The translations under genes were made by a program, and so were the position numbers. Positions 62,496-64,000 of a stretch of 64,000 bases of DNA are shown one piece after another. Every line of letters starts with the position of its first letter. Within the stretch, counting starts at the first letter, position 1. The notes under the pieces were generated by a model. It was not told the origin of the DNA, ran no database searches, and saw only the letters and a list, made by a program, of their open reading frames with translations. This DNA comes from an uncultured Lachnospiraceae bacterium (GTDB lineage: Bacteria; Bacillota; Clostridia; Lachnospirales; Lachnospiraceae): NCBI GenBank assembly GCA_910587305.1, contig CAJUKV010000001.1, positions 62,001-126,000 of the forward strand. The letters are read 5' to 3'.

Positions 62496-63143
62496 TCATA
62501 AAATTTCATATTTCTCCATAAAATTGCGAAAAAAATGCACAAATCCACCTTCTGAAACCAAACCATCCTGAGAATCATCTTCTAAGTCGTAAAAATATCT
62601 GTGCGTCTTGGCATCAAGGGAAATACTGTCCAGTGGAAAGCCAGGCACTCTTTTCTTATGGGGCACATCTGTAAACAAAAAAGGCTCTCCCCACAAATCC
62701 ATCTCCATACTTTCTTCCCTATGCTGCTCGTCCCAAATCAGGCAAATAGCGTTTTTATACCTGCCCCTCACCGGCCCATATTCCTTTACCAGAGCGGTAT
62801 AATGTAAAATAAGCTCCTCGTCGCTGAGCCTTATCCCGCCTTCGCCTCGTACATGAATCCCCGGCTGTAAACTTTCCGGCAGCATATCCCCTGTAGTATG
62901 ATTCCACAGGTAAAGCCCACTGTCACAGGAAAATACCGGGCACTTAAAAATCTGAAAATAACTTTCCGCCTTCAGCCTCGCATTTTCAAGAGGCGTCTTA
63001 CCCGTTTCTTTCACTTCCGGCGCTACAATTCCCCTTGCTCCGGCCGCATCCTTTAATCCGATAATTTTGCAGGGGAGAGCGCTTAACACTCTTTGCATGT
63101 AAGCTATTTTTGCATCGTTCCCCGTTCCGTATATAATCTGCAT
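62496..63143 (-). CDS. Ham1/RdgB-like non-canonical purine NTP pyrophosphatase
   Basis: A 215-residue nucleotide-pool sanitising enzyme that would hydrolyse ITP/XTP to monophosphates. IYGTGNDAKIAYMQRVL is the N-terminal substrate loop. TPLENARLKAESYF and VFSCDSGLYLWN (the conserved DSGL) follow. The sequence is divergent from housekeeping RdgB (a GTGNDAK instead of (S/T)xN start), so it may be a paralogue. It is 29 bases after the DNA glycosylase gene and forms the cellular-maintenance flank of the glycan locus. Confidence 0.82.
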   Translation of the reverse strand: MQIIYGTGNDAKIAYMQRVLSALPCKIIGLKDAAGARGIVAPEVKETGKTPLENARLKAESYFQIFKCPVFSCDSGLYLWNHTTGDMLPESLQPGIHVRGEGGIRLSDEELILHYTALVKEYGPVRGRYKNAICLIWDEQHREESMEMDLWGEPFLFTDVPHKKRVPGFPLDSISLDAKTHRYFYDLEDDSQDGLVSEGGFVHFFRNFMEKYEIL

Positions 63144-63172
63144 TTTAACTTGACTTTCTGCCCGTGAAAAGT

Positions 63173-63706
63173 TTATTTGGCGGGCTTATAAACACCATCT
63201 TTTACAATAAATCGCCACAAAATATTTCTGTATTCTTCTGTGGCATAGTCGATTCCCACTCTCTTTGCCGTAACATATTCCGGCTTATATCCGTCGTCCT
63301 CCAGCCACAATAACCGAGAAGTCACCATATCCTCCTCATTTAATGTTCTATCTATCTCCATAGCCCGGGTCAGCTTCCCCGGCCCATTATAGCCTGCAAC
63401 GCCACGAATCAGCACTGCCTCCGGACATCCTTCCTTCCCACTTACCACATTAAACAGGGCATGTATGCCATAGCATAGATAGATATACGCAGTTCCGCCC
63501 TTTTCATACAGGACTTTCGTTCGCTCCGTTTTCCCTTTGCTGGCATGGCAGGCCGTATCTTTCTCACCGCAATAGCATTCTGTTTCCATAATTCTATACT
63601 TAAGAACACCCTTTTTAGTTTTTCTACATAGCAGTTTACCCAAAAGTTCCGGCGCCAGCTCCTTAGCGGGACGGCTTAGCGCCTGCCTGCCCATTCGTTT
63701 TCCCAT
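63173..63706 (-). CDS. 3-methyladenine DNA glycosylase (AAG family)
   Basis: A 177-residue alkyladenine DNA glycosylase that removes alkylated purines in base excision repair. LAPELLGKLLCRKTKKG, the catalytic-region METECYCGEKDTACHA and GTAYIYLCYGIHALFNVV are the family motifs. GVAGYNGPGKLTRAM carries the GPGKL loop. It is shorter than the usual 190-200 residues at the C-terminus. ATG 63706 is chosen because its GGAGG lies in leader repeat L1. It shares an operon with the Ham1-like gene. Confidence 0.88.
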   Translation of the reverse strand: MGKRMGRQALSRPAKELAPELLGKLLCRKTKKGVLKYRIMETECYCGEKDTACHASKGKTERTKVLYEKGGTAYIYLCYGIHALFNVVSGKEGCPEAVLIRGVAGYNGPGKLTRAMEIDRTLNEEDMVTSRLLWLEDDGYKPEYVTAKRVGIDYATEEYRNILWRFIVKDGVYKPAK

Positions 63707-63770
63707 AGCAATCCTCCTTGCTTCCAATCACCCGCAAATTTGGACGTCAGGCACAAATTAGTCCGTGAAA
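63707..63770 (-). repeat. Leader repeat L1, copy d
   Basis: The minus strand reads TTGGAAGCAAGGAGGATT then GCT-ATG, preceded by AATTTGCGGGTGA and ACTAATTTGTGCCTGAC, the closest match to the copy at 1636. A decayed form (CAATTTGCAGGCTGCCGGAAG) lies at about 63785-63820. Confidence 0.75.
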
Positions 63771-63824
63771 AATTAACCTTTCACAATAACCCTTCCTACT
63801 TCCGGCAGCCTGCAAATTGAACCT

Positions 63825-63926
63825 CTATGCCCCTATATAGTCCAGATAATCTTCCTCGCTGGCAAATAACATATATTTTCCTTCTACCAGTCCCATATAC
63901 CCGTTATTTACAAAATATCCTTTCAT
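63825..63926 (-). CDS. 33-residue conserved-type small protein
   Basis: A very short gene with an excellent ribosome site, CAGGAGG 7 bases before ATG 63926. The protein begins MKGYFVNNGYMGLVEGKY and ends MLFASEEDYLDYIGA. The composition (aromatic, acidic tail, no membrane helix) is protein-like, and I recall near-identical small proteins in Lachnospiraceae, though no function is known to me. It lies upstream of and co-directional with the DNA glycosylase gene. Confidence 0.7.
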   Translation of the reverse strand: MKGYFVNNGYMGLVEGKYMLFASEEDYLDYIGA

Positions 63927-64000
63927 ATTCCTGCCTCCTGTTATTTGGATTGATTTCCTGTTATAACCAGAATAACATTATGGCAGTCCTATAAAACGGA

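Noticed and set aside
1..64000. CRISPR arrays, tRNA/rRNA genes, prophage and intact transposases
   Set aside because: I looked for direct repeats with spacers, tRNA-like cloverleaf ends and DDE or integrase motifs, and saw none.

Overview
The window looks like a chromosomal segment of a spore-forming clostridium, most likely a Lachnospiraceae member. The reasons are strong GGAGG-type ribosome sites, a protein consisting of the Spo0A DNA-binding domain, a CotH-family kinase, moderate GC with AT-rich sigma-A-like promoters, and a 33-residue small protein of a type I recall from that family. No rRNA, tRNA, CRISPR array, prophage or intact insertion sequence was recognised. Nearly the whole window is one very large cell-surface polysaccharide/glycan locus, mostly transcribed leftward.

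Layout. 1-2.7 kb: the end of a GT2 glycosyltransferase gene and two tandem GT11 (alpha-1,2-fucosyltransferase-type) genes with their own promoter. 3.06-10.8 kb: a self-contained four-gene leftward operon encoding a membrane-anchored coiled-coil protein, a second coiled-coil protein, a large Hsp70/actin-fold ATPase and a dynamin-like GTPase. It has an extended -10 promoter with a perfect 0A-box-like sequence next to it and ends in a strong hairpin; it is the best candidate for an undescribed system. 11.07-13.65 kb: a divergent rightward pair, an MBOAT O-acyltransferase and an AlgX/DltD-like SGNH partner. 13.9-49.6 kb: the leftward glycan assembly cluster. It holds five GT4 glycosyltransferases, two AsnB-type amidotransferases, a HigBA-like toxin-antitoxin pair, a WbpO/WbpP-like pair for UDP-GalNAcA, PglF/PglE/PglC-like genes for a bacillosamine-type first sugar, an O-antigen ligase/polymerase-like protein, a GtrB-like GT2, three GT-C-like membrane proteins, a WecE-type aminotransferase with a GNAT, an acyltransferase-3, a PglK-like ABC flippase and a CotH kinase. 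49.7-55.3 kb: a GT52-like sialyltransferase candidate faces a rightward pseF-decarboxylase-pseI-pseG operon for CMP-pseudaminic acid. 55.4-62.4 kb: a leftward operon headed by a free-standing Spo0A DNA-binding domain, followed by pseC, a GT2, an ATP-grasp ligase, an MFS transporter, a decayed acyltransferase and an SGNH lipoprotein. 62.5-63.9 kb: ordinary genes (Ham1-like NTP pyrophosphatase, 3-methyladenine DNA glycosylase) and the small ORF.

How it fits together (inference). A phosphoglycosyl transferase primes undecaprenyl phosphate with a bacillosamine-type sugar. GT4, GT11, GT2 and GT52-like enzymes extend it with uronic acid (probably amidated by the AsnB homologues), fucose and pseudaminic acid. 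The PglK-like ABC transporter flips the product, and the ligase/polymerase, GT-C, MBOAT, SGNH and acyltransferase-3 proteins complete and decorate it outside. pseB is absent and pseH is uncertain, so the pseudaminate pathway is not closed within the window.

A second layer of structure lies between the genes. Three families of short leaders carry a hairpin or a fixed sequence ending in the Shine-Dalgarno site. A shuffled set of palindromic blocks (A, B, C) recurs in several gaps. There is also a 223-bp element with perfect 35-bp inverted repeats and a 97-bp MITE-like hairpin.
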